Origin: Calditrichia bacterium
Lineage (GTDB): Bacteria; Calditrichota; Calditrichia; RBG-13-44-9; J075
Assembly (NCBI GenBank): GCA_028284905.1
Contig: JANQQU010000070.1
Location: forward strand, 1 to 50,856
DNA length: 50,856 nt
Reading direction: 5' to 3'
A program made the translations under genes and the position numbers. Positions within the stretch are counted from its first letter, which is position 1; each line of letters opens with the position of its first letter. Under the pieces are notes generated by a model. The model made no database searches, was not told the DNA's origin, and was given only the letters and a program-made list of their open reading frames with translations. Shown one piece after another: positions 34,722-44,812 of this stretch.

Positions 34722-34753
34722 AATTCGGAATTCGGAATTCGGAATTCCGAATT
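34722..34753. repeat. AATTCGG heptad array ending in a palindrome
   Basis: Three tandem AATTCGG heptads (34722-34742) run into AATTCCGAATT, so that 34736-34753 is a perfect 18-bp palindrome. It ends 1 base before the stop of the minus-strand fusion gene at 34755. The same three heptads occur at 44624-44644. Confidence 0.8.
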
Positions 34754-34754
34754 T

Positions 34755-37070
34755 TTACAATTCGTTCAGAATTTCATCCAGGTTTTCAATGACCTGATCG
34801 ACATTATCCCGGGAAAACACCAATGGTGGCTTTATCTTAATAACATTGTGTAGCGGACCATCCGTGCTGAGGAGGATACCGCGGTTGCGCATTTCTTCGA
34901 TAATCATACTGGCGGTTTCTGCGGCTGGTGTTAAAGTTTCCCGGTCGTGAACCAATTCTGCCCCAATAAATAATCCCAATCCACGCACATCCCCGATGAT
35001 TGGGTGACGAGCCTGTAATTCCCGTAATTTTTCCAGGAAATAAGTGCCGGTGCGCTGGGCGTTTTCCTGAAGATGGTCATCCTCGATTGCATCTAATACC
35101 GCCAGACCAACAGCGCAGGAGACCGGGTTACCACCGAACGTATTGAAATACTCCATGCCATTGTTAAAGGCATCGGCAATTTCCGGCGTGGTGATTACCG
35201 CCGCGAGTGGATGGCCATTGCCAATTGGTTTACCGAGGGTGACGATGTCCGGCACGACATCCTGATGCTCAAATGCCCAGAAGTGGCTACCGACCCGTCC
35301 GAAGCCAACCTGTACTTCATCGGCAATGCAAAGTCCGCCGGCTTTCCGGATATGTTGAAAAGCGGTTTTCAGGTAGTTCGGAGGCAGCACAATCTGTCCG
35401 CCACAACCGAGCAGCGATTCACAAATAAATGCTGCCGGCTGTTTACCCTGATCGGCCATTTCGTGGATGATTCGCTGGACATCCGCCGCATATTTTTCAC
35501 CGGCCTGCGGATCATCACTACGATATGCACCGCGGTAAGGATCTGGCATCAGTGCTTTATGAATGTGCGCTTCCGCGCCCTTGCCCCCGGGACCGTCAAA
35601 TTTGTATGAGCTTAGTTCGATCACCGAAGTGGTGGTGCCATGATAGGCGCCGTCGACCACGACAATATCTTTTTGTCCGGTAAAATTGCGGGCGAGTCGC
35701 AAAGCCAGATCATTCGCTTCGCTGCCGGAACAGGTAAAAAAGCATACGCTGAGCGGATCGGGAAAAGTGGCGGTTAGTCGCCGGGCATATTCTACTAAAT
35801 GATCATGAAGATAGCGCGTATTTGTATTCAAACGGGCAATTTGCTGCTGCGCTGCCCGCGCGACTCGCGGATGGCAATGCCCGACATGACAAACGTTATT
35901 CACACAATCCAGGTAGGTCTCTCCATTTTCCTCAAAGAGATACTGCATGGCCCCGCGATTGATTTTCAAATGCTTTTGATAGGAAATGCTCATGTTTCGC
36001 CCGAGGTGCTTTTTCCGCGCTTTCAGGAGAGCGGTCGATGTCTCTTTAGGCTGGGAAGGAGACATATTACAGGCTTCCCGGAAAATAGCTTTGGCATGCT
36101 CCGGGTTAATAGCAATAAATTTTTCGAGTAAGTCCCAGGCGGGTTTTTCGCTGACCCGAATATATTCGTTCTCCGGATCTTCGGTGATTTTTTTAGCGGA
36201 CATACTAACGCTGACGCAGAGCCGCGCGCAGATCAGGTAGAAAAGGATGTCGACCTCCCGGCGCTGCAGGGGAAATACTGAGTGATACCCGCGAATAACT
36301 GTTGCTGCTGCGGCAAGTGGATCGGCTTTCCCCATCAGGGTATAAGCAAGGGTAATCGCCAGCTCACAAATTGTGTTGGAGTAGAGCAAGTCGCCGAAGT
36401 CGATAATGCCGCTAATCTTTTTACCATCACTGAGCAGATTGTAATCGTTGCCGTCGTTATGGATGACGCTCATCCGCAATGTTTGCAGCTCGGGCAACGC
36501 TTCAGTTTCAAATTGGAGATAAAAATATTCGGCAATTGTCCTTCGTTGTGGGTCTCTGATAAACTTTGTGAGCGGCAAAACCATTAGCGTATTGCGCAGA
36601 TCCCAGTCATAATGTCGCCGGGCCGCTGGATGGGAAAAACCGGCTAAATGCTGATCGATGGTTCCCATAAATTTGCCAATGTTGCTGAGTAGTTCCGGAG
36701 AATGATCTTCAACGTCGACCAGGAAACGACCTGGCAGAAAAGATAATAGACGGGCCAGGTGCGTGACGCCGTTTTTGCCATCCAGACGGCTAATCGCCTG
36801 GCCGGCTTTATCCGAAAAAGTTTGCTGGCAGGGAATTGCCGGCGTCGCTTTGGCAAGCAGTGTCATTACCTGATGCTGCGCATCCAGATACCAATAGTCC
36901 TCCTCGGCATGATAAATTTTGAAAACATATTCCTGCCCGTTGTTGACATCCCGGGCATGAAAATTCTGATCATCATAGCTGACTAATGATTTAACAGTGG
37001 CGGAAATGCCATACTGATTGGCGAGAATTTCCTGCACTTCTTTTTCGGAAAACCGGGGAGGCGTTACCAT
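34755..37070 (-). CDS. Fused APH-type kinase and class III PLP phospho-lyase
   Basis: With the ATG at 37070 (GGAG at 7 bases) the product is 771 residues. Its first 330 residues are an aminoglycoside-phosphotransferase-like kinase with the catalytic loop HNDGNDYN and the metal Asp in IIDFGD. The rest is a class III aminotransferase fold very like AGXT2L1/AGXT2L2: [46 protein letters not shown] and the PLP lysine in [11 protein letters not shown]. In vertebrates the corresponding separate enzymes phosphorylate hydroxylysine and eliminate phosphate and ammonia from phosphohydroxylysine or phosphoethanolamine. The fusion should phosphorylate an amino alcohol and then split it. An M23-like domain often present in bacterial fusions is absent. 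The substrate is unknown. Confidence 0.88.
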   Translation of the reverse strand: MVTPPRFSEKEVQEILANQYGISATVKSLVSYDDQNFHARDVNNGQEYVFKIYHAEEDYWYLDAQHQVMTLLAKATPAIPCQQTFSDKAGQAISRLDGKNGVTHLARLLSFLPGRFLVDVEDHSPELLSNIGKFMGTIDQHLAGFSHPAARRHYDWDLRNTLMVLPLTKFIRDPQRRTIAEYFYLQFETEALPELQTLRMSVIHNDGNDYNLLSDGKKISGIIDFGDLLYSNTICELAITLAYTLMGKADPLAAAATVIRGYHSVFPLQRREVDILFYLICARLCVSVSMSAKKITEDPENEYIRVSEKPAWDLLEKFIAINPEHAKAIFREACNMSPSQPKETSTALLKARKKHLGRNMSISYQKHLKINRGAMQYLFEENGETYLDCVNNVCHVGHCHPRVARAAQQQIARLNTNTRYLHDHLVEYARRLTATFPDPLSVCFFTCSGSEANDLALRLARNFTGQKDIVVVDGAYHGTTTSVIELSSYKFDGPGGKGAEAHIHKALMPDPYRGAYRSDDPQAGEKYAADVQRIIHEMADQGKQPAAFICESLLGCGGQIVLPPNYLKTAFQHIRKAGGLCIADEVQVGFGRVGSHFWAFEHQDVVPDIVTLGKPIGNGHPLAAVITTPEIADAFNNGMEYFNTFGGNPVSCAVGLAVLDAIEDDHLQENAQRTGTYFLEKLRELQARHPIIGDVRGLGLFIGAELVHDRETLTPAAETASMIIEEMRNRGILLSTDGPLHNVIKIKPPLVFSRDNVDQVIENLDEILNEL

Positions 37071-37284
37071 TCTCTGCTCCATATTTTGGAAAGTTCTGCA
37101 GCGCTTATTTTTTGCCAGCAAAGTTATCTTACTTACTGCAGAAATTCAAAGAAGATAATATTCTCTTTCACCTATTGGATATTTGCATCCTGCTTGGGAT
37201 ATTCTTTCCCAAACCGCCCGGAAAACTTTTCCGGCGCGGCGGCGTTGAACCGGATAAGCGAAGGCATTTTAATACAGGTGGGTT

Positions 37285-38127
37285 ATGAGAAATATTTTCA
37301 AAATACTATTGGTCTGGGGAATTCTAATTCTGGCTGGTGGGCAGTTATTGGCGGACTCGCTGGTGCGCATCACTTTGAAGAATGGCCACCAGTTTGAAGC
37401 AGTCATCAACAAGATCGAGAAATGGGGACTGAAGGCGGAAGATGGCCGCACAATTGCTTTTAGCGTCATCGACAATATTTTTACGCCGGATGAAGCTTTC
37501 GTTGCGGAAATCGCTGCTGTGTTACCAGATCTCGCCCCGAAAAAAAGCGCGCGTGGATATGATTATGATATGAAGAATGTCGTGCTGCCAACGGTGGAAT
37601 CTCCCCAAAAAAATTACTTCCAGTATAATCAGCCTCTGGGTATCATTTTTACCGGGTCGACGAAAAAACTGGATGGCCTGCGGGCAGCAATACAGATAAA
37701 ACCGGAAAAAAGCAAACGCTTCTTTTTCCGGGCGGGCTTCTCCCAGGGCAGCTACCGTACCGGCGATATCTATCGACTGGAATTGGAAGATGCCATTGTT
37801 GATTCTTCCATTTTGGAATATTCTGCTGCTGGCTTTGATATCGGCGGTGGCATCTCCTTTCGGATACCACCGGGAGAAATTTTGCTAATGCTCAATTACG
37901 GAAAAAAATGGCTGGACGCCCGGGCGGATACCGATACGGAAGAGAATCGCGAGATTTTCTCCGAATCACGGGATATGATTTCCATCAGCGCCTATTACCA
38001 TCCAAAAGCTTTGGAGAAGGTGCCGCTGCTCATTTCCATCGGTCCGCGCTACTATTTCCGCGATATTAAGACGTTCGAAAACGGCGGACAGCTTTCCGTG
38101 GATATTGGGTTGGGATTTGTGTTTTAA
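37285..38127 (+). CDS. Exported protein with Sm-like N terminus and beta-barrel C terminus
   Basis: The 280-residue product has a signal peptide (to about LLADS), then a short SH3/Sm-like module (LVRITLKNGHQFEAVINKIE, GLKAEDGRTIAFSVIDNIF, about 25-70). The C-terminal 160 residues have alternating hydrophobic strands (for example FFFRAGFSQGSYRTGDIYRL, in part, and VPLLISIGPRYYFRD) and end in VDIGLGFVF, a terminal Phe as in outer-membrane beta-barrels. It is probably an outer-membrane protein of unknown role. The gene stands alone between the divergent fusion gene and a convergent alkaline phosphatase. A heptad array begins 16 bases after its stop. Confidence 0.65.
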   Translation: MRNIFKILLVWGILILAGGQLLADSLVRITLKNGHQFEAVINKIEKWGLKAEDGRTIAFSVIDNIFTPDEAFVAEIAAVLPDLAPKKSARGYDYDMKNVVLPTVESPQKNYFQYNQPLGIIFTGSTKKLDGLRAAIQIKPEKSKRFFFRAGFSQGSYRTGDIYRLELEDAIVDSSILEYSAAGFDIGGGISFRIPPGEILLMLNYGKKWLDARADTDTEENREIFSESRDMISISAYYHPKALEKVPLLISIGPRYYFRDIKTFENGGQLSVDIGLGFVF

Positions 38128-38142
38128 AGAAAAAGAGAAGAT

Positions 38143-38264
38143 TCAATATCCAATATCCAATAACCAATATTCAATATCCAACGCTCAATTTTTTCTGTAA
38201 ATTGGTAAGTTTTTTCGTCTTCTACTTCAATATTGGACATTGGGCGTTGGATATTGGACATTGA
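38143..38264. repeat. CCAATAT heptad array and inverted heptads
   Basis: Seven in-register heptads (TCAATAT, CCAATAT, CCAATAA, CCAATAT, TCAATAT, CCAACGC, TCAATTT; 38143-38191) are followed by 38 bases. Then come five inverted heptads (ATATTGG, ACATTGG, GCGTTGG, ATATTGG, ACATTGA; 38230-38264). AATATCCAACGCTCAAT (38173-38189) pairs with 38239-38255 with one mismatch. It lies between convergent genes. The word recurs at 50733-50756. Confidence 0.85.
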
Positions 38265-38309
38265 AAGAAATCGCGAACAACTCATCAGCATCATTCGCAT
38301 CCCAATAAT

Positions 38310-39485
38310 TTACTCATTCAGCATTCTCGGAAAATCAGGGAAACCAAGCAGACTGGCCATAATTTTCGGGACGATGGTATTATCATTCACACCGACGAAT
38401 TTATCGCTGTGGGGACCGAAGGCAAAGATCGGTACCGGGTGGCAGGTATGCTTATTGGTAATCCATTGCACTTTCATGTCATCTCCGGAGAGTTTGCCAC
38501 CGGTGATGCCCATACCGCCGGTTTCATGATCGGCAGTTGCAACGACGAGAGTGTTCCCATCTGCCATTGCGAAGTCCAATGCTGCGCCGATGGCATCATC
38601 AAAAGTTTTCATCTCCCGGATAACATGGTCGAAGTCGTTATTATGCGCCGCCCAATCAATCTGGCTGCCTTCCACCATCAGAATAAAGCCATTTTCATTT
38701 TGCGAAAGAATTTCGATTGCCTTTTCGGTCATCTCTTGCAATGAGGGCTCTTCCGGCGCATTATAAAAGCCATCAGTCTGGAAAAGACCCAACAGTTTTC
38801 CTCGTTTCACTTTTGCCATATCTGTGCGGTTATCGACATAAGTGTAGCCATTCCGAATTGCGTCTTTAACAAGATGCCGGTCATCTTTCCGTTTTCCTTC
38901 CGGCAGGCTTTCAGGAAGAAAATACTGCCGCCCTCCTCCCAGCATAACTTGCACGTTTGAAGAAATGACATGCGGCGCAATATGATAGTCCCATCTTCGC
39001 GACGGGTAATTCAGCATAAAAGCAGCCGGAGTGGCATGGGTTAATGAAGCTGTGGCAACAATACCGGTGGCCAGCGCTTTTTCCTGCGCTGCCTGGATAA
39101 TCGTCTGTACCCGGGTATGGTCCGGCAACATCGCCAGCATGCCGTTGCGGGTTTTAAAGCCGGTTGACAATGCGGTTGCTCCGGCGGCAGAATCGGTGTT
39201 TAGTTTATCTTTTGAATGTGTGTATAGTAAGCCGGTCGATGGCATTCGTTCTACATTTAGTCTCCCATGAGCGCCGACCAGCTTAAATTTCCCGGCGCTC
39301 AGTTGAGGAATACCCATGCCATCGCCGATAAACAAAATAATATTCTTCACCGGCGAATCCGGTTGAATTGGCAAGGGATCCGCCAGAACATTTTTCGGCT
39401 GATATACCCGGGTCCCCAGTGTGAGCATTATGACTGAATAGAATAGAAAAAGTGTACTGTATTTCATCCATTTCAAGGACTTCAT
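38310..39485 (-). CDS. Alkaline phosphatase, PhoA family
   Basis: With the ATG at 39485, behind AAGGAGG on the minus strand, the product is 391 residues. A signal peptide precedes the mature domain, so it is periplasmic. FIGDGMG supplies a metal Asp (Asp55), and TDSAAGATALSTG carries the nucleophile Ser99. VEGSQIDWAAHNND and TADHETGGM supply the remaining zinc ligands, and the late His is in NKHTCHPVPIFAFGP. It hydrolyses phosphate monoesters, using two zinc ions and magnesium. It is slightly shorter than E. coli PhoA. No phosphate-regulon genes are nearby. The gene converges on the barrel gene with a heptad array between. Confidence 0.93.
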   Translation of the reverse strand: MKSLKWMKYSTLFLFYSVIMLTLGTRVYQPKNVLADPLPIQPDSPVKNIILFIGDGMGIPQLSAGKFKLVGAHGRLNVERMPSTGLLYTHSKDKLNTDSAAGATALSTGFKTRNGMLAMLPDHTRVQTIIQAAQEKALATGIVATASLTHATPAAFMLNYPSRRWDYHIAPHVISSNVQVMLGGGRQYFLPESLPEGKRKDDRHLVKDAIRNGYTYVDNRTDMAKVKRGKLLGLFQTDGFYNAPEEPSLQEMTEKAIEILSQNENGFILMVEGSQIDWAAHNNDFDHVIREMKTFDDAIGAALDFAMADGNTLVVATADHETGGMGITGGKLSGDDMKVQWITNKHTCHPVPIFAFGPHSDKFVGVNDNTIVPKIMASLLGFPDFPRMLNE

Positions 39486-39790
39486 TTCAACCTCCTTATT
39501 AGTAATAAATCCATTATCAAACACAATAAAATATAGTGTTTAAGTGTTTGTTTTTGATTGGTTTGAGGTTTCTTTTTTGTGAAGGGTGTGTTGAGTAAAA
39601 GATATGGTTGTAATGTTTTTTTAATAGGCTGAAGTTATTAGACATTCAGGCTCTAGGAGAAAAATATCAATAGCTTACCTACTTCCCTAAACCGCTAACC
39701 GCCTAATCCCTAATTGCCTACCCACAAAAAAAATCACCCGAGCCTGGGGAGGACTCGGGTGGGTGGTAGGTGGTAGATGCAGGGTTCTTA
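39486..39790. other. 305-bp intergenic region with word repeat and terminator
   Basis: No gene is supported. It holds the promoter side of the alkaline phosphatase gene, a CCTAA-rich stretch in which CTAA recurs at 39687, 39695, 39703 and 39710 and CTA at 39718 (7-8 base steps), and the sulfotransferase terminator. CCTACCCAC (39717-39725) is approximately inverted at 39759-39770 (GTGGGTGGTAGG). Confidence 0.6.
39726..39761 (-). terminator. Rho-independent terminator of the sulfotransferase gene
   Basis: On the minus strand CACCCGAG pairs with CTCGGGTG (39735-39761), with inner CCT/AGG pairing. It is followed by eight T (A run at 39726-39733 on the plus strand). It lies about 30 bases after the sulfotransferase stop. 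Confidence 0.9.
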
Positions 39791-40897
39791 TTATGATGAG
39801 GCAAATGATTGGTCGCCATTTCCTGACAGGGGGCGGCCGGGTGATACCGTTTTTCGGGTGCGTCTGAATTTCAATTTATACTCTTCCCGGTAAGTCCGGG
39901 CTTTGCTGATCAGGCCTTTTATTCCTTCACCGCGCAGTAGTTTCCGGAAAGCGTTCTGCAGATGATGCCAGATAAGGCGACGGAGGCTGACATTTTCGCC
40001 CAGTAACTCCGGGTGGGTGACTTCGTAGCCGAGGAAGTCCAGCAATTCTCCCCCCATTCGTTCAAATGCTTTCACTTGCGTCGGGCCCATTTCTTTTTTC
40101 CATTTATTGTAATTATCCCGTTTGACTTTTGGAGAGGTGACTTTTTCGAACTCCCGCACCAGTGTGAACTGATCGCCACTGTAATCAATGAAACGGAGCA
40201 AGCGGGCGAATTCCCTTTCCGGATGCTGTACCCATTTTTCATAAAACATTTCGATGTAAGTCGCTCGGCCAAGATCACGTCCGAAATTGATGGCACTCTG
40301 CACGCGTTTGCCCCAGTGCAAAGCAGCAAGTAACGGATCTTTCGGGCCCCACTCCAGTTTGGAGAGGGAAAGCGCCACATCGCGCCCGTCACGAATCAGA
40401 TGAACAAACTTGGCGTCGGGGAAAAGTTGAAACAGTTCGCGGGCATGGATGGCATAATCCGGGGTTTTCCCACCCCAGCGATCTGCGCCTTTCAGATATG
40501 CCCACTCAGCATAAAAGCGGCGGACGATTTCTGCGTAGGTTCTTTCTTCCATATTTTCAATAAATTCATCCACATCAATATGTAAACCTTTAAAGCGCTT
40601 GGCAAAGTCCGGGATTTCGATGATATCCTGTATCAGGCGGCGGAGATTATCCAACTCGTTTAAATCCCCGTAAAAAGGGAGAAGCTTGATTAAACGGATG
40701 AAATGACCATTATCCCGGCCAAATCCGATGCGGAGATGCCGCTGGACCAGCCGATATAGGAATGAAGTGCCGGATCTCTGGGAACCGATAATAAAGATCG
40801 GGGCAGAATTTTTAATTCTGCGAATCGCAATTTCTTTCTCAGATAAGCGGTTGCTTTTTAAATACTGGCTGGTGTCAGCGGTTAAAATACCTTCCAT
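39791..40897 (-). CDS. PAPS-dependent sulfotransferase family protein
   Basis: The 368-residue protein has the P-loop-like 5'-phosphosulfate site IIGSQRSGTSFLYRL (36-50). The 3'-phosphate site HLIRDGRDVALSLSK lies about residues 166-180 (Arg and Ser contacts), in the standard order for sulfotransferase family 3. A catalytic His/Glu is likely but not certain from sequence. It moves sulfate from PAPS to a carbohydrate, lipid or peptide. No signal peptide is seen, so it is cytoplasmic. AAAGGAAA precedes the ATG. No PAPS synthesis or acceptor genes are adjacent. It has its own terminator. Confidence 0.85.
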   Translation of the reverse strand: MEGILTADTSQYLKSNRLSEKEIAIRRIKNSAPIFIIGSQRSGTSFLYRLVQRHLRIGFGRDNGHFIRLIKLLPFYGDLNELDNLRRLIQDIIEIPDFAKRFKGLHIDVDEFIENMEERTYAEIVRRFYAEWAYLKGADRWGGKTPDYAIHARELFQLFPDAKFVHLIRDGRDVALSLSKLEWGPKDPLLAALHWGKRVQSAINFGRDLGRATYIEMFYEKWVQHPEREFARLLRFIDYSGDQFTLVREFEKVTSPKVKRDNYNKWKKEMGPTQVKAFERMGGELLDFLGYEVTHPELLGENVSLRRLIWHHLQNAFRKLLRGEGIKGLISKARTYREEYKLKFRRTRKTVSPGRPLSGNGDQSFASS

Positions 40898-41300
40898 GAT
40901 ATTTTCCTTTAATTTTATTCGTCAATCAAATACGTGTTATCTACGATTATTTCCCGGCGAATCGCTTATCTGGCTTGGCTGTATAGAGAAGAGATTTCCG
41001 GCGTTTTTAACTGGGACAAACTGTTGGATGACTTTTCGTTGGTCGTCAATCAATGCCTGAGAGATGATCGGTATGCATTCAGGAGTGGAACAGTGAAAGG
41101 CAGATGAGTTAGAAAAGAAGCATGCATCCCTGCAGTGTTGAAGTCTCTTTTGTCAATTTGTCGGTGTTGAGAATGATCAAGTAACTGCTAATAATCTAGA
41201 GGGAGGGAGTTGCAATCTCGTTTCAGCGATAATAAAAGAAAATGACGAATGGAAAGGGAAATCGTTATCGATCAGATACACTTTGTTGGTTTTCTTTAAC

Positions 41301-41375
41301 ATCCCTGGGATGGAAAAGATATCCCAGGGTTTGTTCTGTAATGCCTTCGGCATGAAAAATGAATTACATCTTAGC
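41301..41375. repeat. Hairpin-chain element, likely relative of 3417-3735
   Basis: CCCTGGGAT (41303-41311) pairs perfectly with ATCCCAGGG (41321-41329). Then comes TGTAATGCCTTCGGCATG and later ATTACATC, so TGTAAT/ATTACA enclose a small ATGCCttcGGCAT stem. The TGTAA-x-CCTTCGGC-x core resembles 3489-3506 at the first hairpin chain. It lies behind the BNR gene stop and may terminate transcription. Confidence 0.6.
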
Positions 41376-41378
41376 GGC

Positions 41379-41399
41379 CTAAAGCCTAAAGCCTAAAGC
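41379..41399. repeat. Three tandem CTAAAGC heptads
   Basis: CTAAAGC is repeated three times exactly, ending 2 bases before the stop codon of the minus-strand BNR gene (41402). No inverted partner is visible. Confidence 0.8.
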
Positions 41400-41401
41400 C
41401 T

Positions 41402-44400
41402 CTAATCCACCGATACCGCGGGAATGTTACCATCGCGCACAATCTGGTTATAGGCCGGGAGGTCGCTGGCAAGAACGTCTTTAAGTTTCGCCAATTCCGC
41501 ATCGACCAGCGCGGTTAGCTCATTTTTCACCGCTACGGCCTGATCGGTCGGGCGCTGACTGCCGATGGACATATACGATGCCAAAGTAGCCAATTTGTTA
41601 TTCAGGCGAATCGGAAAATTCAGTGGATCCTGCCGGCTTTGGTTATTGGTCTGATAGAGCGTTTCTTCGATTTCCTTCAACTTTTCCAGCATCGCTTTGC
41701 CGGCGGACTTAATCGCTTCTCCCTGGTCTTTCTCCAGGCGACTCTCTACAGTTTTCACCTGCTTGCGCACTTTGCGGATCTTTTCGATGCCTTCATGGAC
41801 TTCCGTCAATTTATCACGGATTTCACTGAGGAAATCGAATTGCGCCTGCATATCTTCCTGACTGACATCCAGGCGGGGATTGGCAAGAATTTCAAATGGT
41901 ACCGTGCTGGAATCGCCATCGACAATCAGGCGGGCCTGGTACGTTCCGGGAACCGCCTTCGGGCCCTGCAGTTGTCCCCACCAGAGAATCAATCCCGCAA
42001 ATTTCTTTGCATCGGGATAGCGCATATCCCAGACGAAGCGGTTCATGCCGGCCTTCAGAGTGATATCCGCGCCGCTTTCCTTCTTCGATTTCGGGGTAAA
42101 TTTTTTGATCAATTTGCCATCGTTGTCAAGAATCTTCAGGGCGATAGCATTACTGTCCGGCGCAGACTTCAAATAATAATGCAGCATCACACCGGCTGGG
42201 GGATTCTGTCCGCGCGTCTTCGATCCTTTCGCGGTGCTGCCGGAGAAAGGATAGGTCGGGCGTGGTTCATAGAGCCAATAGTTATCCGCAGCGGCTGCAT
42301 CCGCCAATTGATGGAGCGGAGTGAGATCATCCAATACCCAAAAGGAGCGCCCCTGCGTAGCGACGATCAAATCGTTTTCCTTCAAAGCGAGATCGGTAAT
42401 CGGGACGATAGGGAGATTGCGTTGGAACGATTGCCAACTGGTGCCATCATCAAAAGATATGTAGAGGCCGCTTTCCGTGCCGGCATAGAGCAGTCCCGGT
42501 TGATTGGGATCGGCACGAATTGCCCGGGTAAAATGATTCGGATCGATGCCGTCGGTAATTTTTTTCCAGGTCTTTCCATAATCGAGGGTTCTGTAGAGAT
42601 AGGGACGGAAATCGTCCAGCTTGTAACGGGTGCCGGCAACATAGAGGCCGCCAGGTTCGCTGGGATGCGCCTCGATGCCGTTGATCAGCATCCACTCCGG
42701 CATCATCTTTTTCGGTGGGGTGACGTTCTCCCAATTTTCTCCGCCGTCGCGGGTAATATGGATTAAACCATCGTCGGAACCGGCCCAGATAACCCCGGCT
42801 TCGTGCGGGCTTTCCAATGCCGCGAAAATAGTGCAATAATACTCGACGCTGGTATTATCCTTGGTAATTGGTCCTCCGGATGGCCCCAATTTGCTGGCAT
42901 CATTGCGCGTTAGATCCGGACTAATGATTTCCCAATTTTGCCCTTCTGTGGTTGTCTTGAAGAGATGATTGCCAGCGGTGTAGAGCACGTTCGGATCGTG
43001 CGGGGAAAAGAAAATCGGGAAATTCCACTGAAAGCGGTATTTCATCCCTTCCGCGCCATGTCCCATGGGATTATCCGGCCAAACATCAATGATGCGGTTA
43101 GTACCGGTGCTATGATCGTAGCGATTGAGAAAACCGTCATAGGAACCGCCGTAAACGATATCGGGATTGTCCGGATGTGGGGCGATATGACCACTTTCCC
43201 CGCCGGCGGTCGGCTTCCAGTTCCGTTCGCTGATGCCGTTGCCATTAGTGCGATGATAAATCCGCACGGTGGAATTATCCTGCTGCGCGCCGTAAATACG
43301 ATAGGGAAAATGATTATCGGTAGTCACCCGGTAAAACTGCGCGGTGGGCTGATTGTGATAAGTCGTCCAGCTTTCCCCGCCGTTAACGGTAACCTGGGCC
43401 CCGCCGTCGTCGCCAATTACCATGCGCGACGGCTCTTCGGGATCGATCCAGAGATCGTGATGATCGCCATGGGGCGTGCCAATCCGTTCGTAGGTTTTTC
43501 CGCCATCTTTGGAGCGCCAGAAACGCACGTTCAGCACGTAAACCATATCTTCGTTCTGCGTATCGGCATAGATGCGGGTGTAATACCAGGCGCGCTGGCG
43601 CAGCTTTCGTTCCTCGTTAACCTTGATCCATTTTTTGCCGCCATCATCGGATCGGAAAACACCGCCGTTTTGCGCTTCAATAATCGTCCAGATACGGTTG
43701 GAATTGACTGGAGAAACCGTCACACCGATAATACCGACAGTACCTTGCGGCAATCCTTCGCTGCGGGTAATTTCCGTCCAGCTATCCCCACCATCGGTAG
43801 ACTTCCAGAGGCTGGATCCTTCGCCACCGCTTTCCAGACTGTAAGGCGTGCGAAGGATGCGCCAGAAGCTGGCATAAAGCACCCGGGAGTTATTTGGATC
43901 CATTACCAGGTCCACTGCACCGACTTCATTATTTACAAAAAGAATTCGTTCCCAGGTTTTTCCGCCATCGTTGCTGCGGTAGACCCCACGTTCTTCATTC
44001 GGTCCAAAAAGGTGGCCAAGCACGGCGGCGTATACCAGATCGGGATTTTTCGGATGAATGCGTATGCGGGGAATGCGCCGGGAATCTTTCAAACCCATTT
44101 GTTTCCAGGATTCTCCACCATCGAGTGATTTCCAAACACCGTATCCATGGGAAACATTACCCCGCACCGTTTTTTCGCCACCACCAACATAGATGACATT
44201 CGGATCCCATTCACTAACAGCAACAGCGCCGATGGAGCCACCGAAGTAACCGTCGGAAATATTCCCCCAGGTCTGCCCGCCGTCATTCGTTTTCCAGACG
44301 CCGCCGCCGGTGCCGCCAAAATAGAAGGTCATCGGCTGGTCGGGCACACCGGTGACTGCTGCAGAACGACCGCCGCGAAACGGGCCAATGCTGCGAAAGG

Positions 44401-44527
44401 TAAGGGCGTTGTAATAAGATGAATCGTAGGAAACCGCCTTTTGCGCATGCGCGGTATTGTCCATAAAAAGGAAAATGAGTATCATTATACCGAAGCAATA
44501 GCGGTAGATTGAGGGAATGTTGGTCAT
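41402..44527 (-). CDS. Large secreted Asp-box (BNR/VPS10-like) beta-propeller protein
   Basis: With the ATG at 44527, behind AAGGAGA on the minus strand, the product is 1041 residues with a signal peptide ending near AHA. It contains about ten Asp-box motifs of the S/T-x-D-G-G-x-T-W type (KTNDGGQTWGN, KSLDGGESWKQ, RSNDGGKTWER, KSTDGGDSWTE, RSDDGGKKW, ITRDGGENW and others), so two stacked beta-propellers are expected, as in sialidase/VPS10 proteins. A C-terminal Ig-like/FlgD-type part (FVWDMRYPDAKKF) and a coiled-coil region follow. Known relatives are annotated as glycosyl hydrolases, but no sialidase arginine triad is evident. It may bind or process extracellular polymers. Confidence 0.85.
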   Translation of the reverse strand: MTNIPSIYRYCFGIMILIFLFMDNTAHAQKAVSYDSSYYNALTFRSIGPFRGGRSAAVTGVPDQPMTFYFGGTGGGVWKTNDGGQTWGNISDGYFGGSIGAVAVSEWDPNVIYVGGGEKTVRGNVSHGYGVWKSLDGGESWKQMGLKDSRRIPRIRIHPKNPDLVYAAVLGHLFGPNEERGVYRSNDGGKTWERILFVNNEVGAVDLVMDPNNSRVLYASFWRILRTPYSLESGGEGSSLWKSTDGGDSWTEITRSEGLPQGTVGIIGVTVSPVNSNRIWTIIEAQNGGVFRSDDGGKKWIKVNEERKLRQRAWYYTRIYADTQNEDMVYVLNVRFWRSKDGGKTYERIGTPHGDHHDLWIDPEEPSRMVIGDDGGAQVTVNGGESWTTYHNQPTAQFYRVTTDNHFPYRIYGAQQDNSTVRIYHRTNGNGISERNWKPTAGGESGHIAPHPDNPDIVYGGSYDGFLNRYDHSTGTNRIIDVWPDNPMGHGAEGMKYRFQWNFPIFFSPHDPNVLYTAGNHLFKTTTEGQNWEIISPDLTRNDASKLGPSGGPITKDNTSVEYYCTIFAALESPHEAGVIWAGSDDGLIHITRDGGENWENVTPPKKMMPEWMLINGIEAHPSEPGGLYVAGTRYKLDDFRPYLYRTLDYGKTWKKITDGIDPNHFTRAIRADPNQPGLLYAGTESGLYISFDDGTSWQSFQRNLPIVPITDLALKENDLIVATQGRSFWVLDDLTPLHQLADAAAADNYWLYEPRPTYPFSGSTAKGSKTRGQNPPAGVMLHYYLKSAPDSNAIALKILDNDGKLIKKFTPKSKKESGADITLKAGMNRFVWDMRYPDAKKFAGLILWWGQLQGPKAVPGTYQARLIVDGDSSTVPFEILANPRLDVSQEDMQAQFDFLSEIRDKLTEVHEGIEKIRKVRKQVKTVESRLEKDQGEAIKSAGKAMLEKLKEIEETLYQTNNQSRQDPLNFPIRLNNKLATLASYMSIGSQRPTDQAVAVKNELTALVDAELAKLKDVLASDLPAYNQIVRDGNIPAVSVD

Positions 44528-44623
44528 GTCTGTCTCCTTTTCATATCGGGGTGAGAAATATTGAAAAATGAAAATAGCGATTCCCGGGGATTTAACCAAG
44601 ATTGCTTGAAAAATGCTTAATGA

Positions 44624-44644
44624 AATTCGGAATTCGGAATTCGG
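44624..44644. repeat. Three tandem AATTCGG heptads
   Basis: AATTCGG is repeated three times exactly, identical to the start of 34722-34753. It lies in the gap between the divergent BNR and sigma-factor genes, so it is not next to a stop codon. No inverted partner is close, except a loose GAATTCAGAATTC at about 44709. Confidence 0.75.
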
Positions 44645-44812
44645 AATTTGCCTACTACTGCGTCCGGGATTGTTTTGAAACTTTATAGTGAATGTGGCAA
44701 TAAAAAAGAATTCAGAATTCTCAATATAAAATATCCAATGTTGAAGGTTTTTCTTTAACTGAGTTTGTAAACTTTTGGTATAACATCTTAATGCGCCGGG
44801 GGCGATGATCGA

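Larger units (their letters stand above)
40898..41400. other. 500-bp intergenic region between sulfotransferase and BNR genes
   Basis: No gene is supported. The half nearest the sulfotransferase start must carry its promoter; I see no clear boxes. The half nearest the BNR gene stop holds two repeats described separately (41301-41375 and 41379-41399). Confidence 0.5.

Noticed and set aside
42938-44128. Long open frame (396 codons) and a second one (41639-42766) opposite the BNR gene
   Set aside because: They lie antisense to a clear Asp-box protein, are His/Ile/Pro-rich without any domain, and lack ribosome sites.
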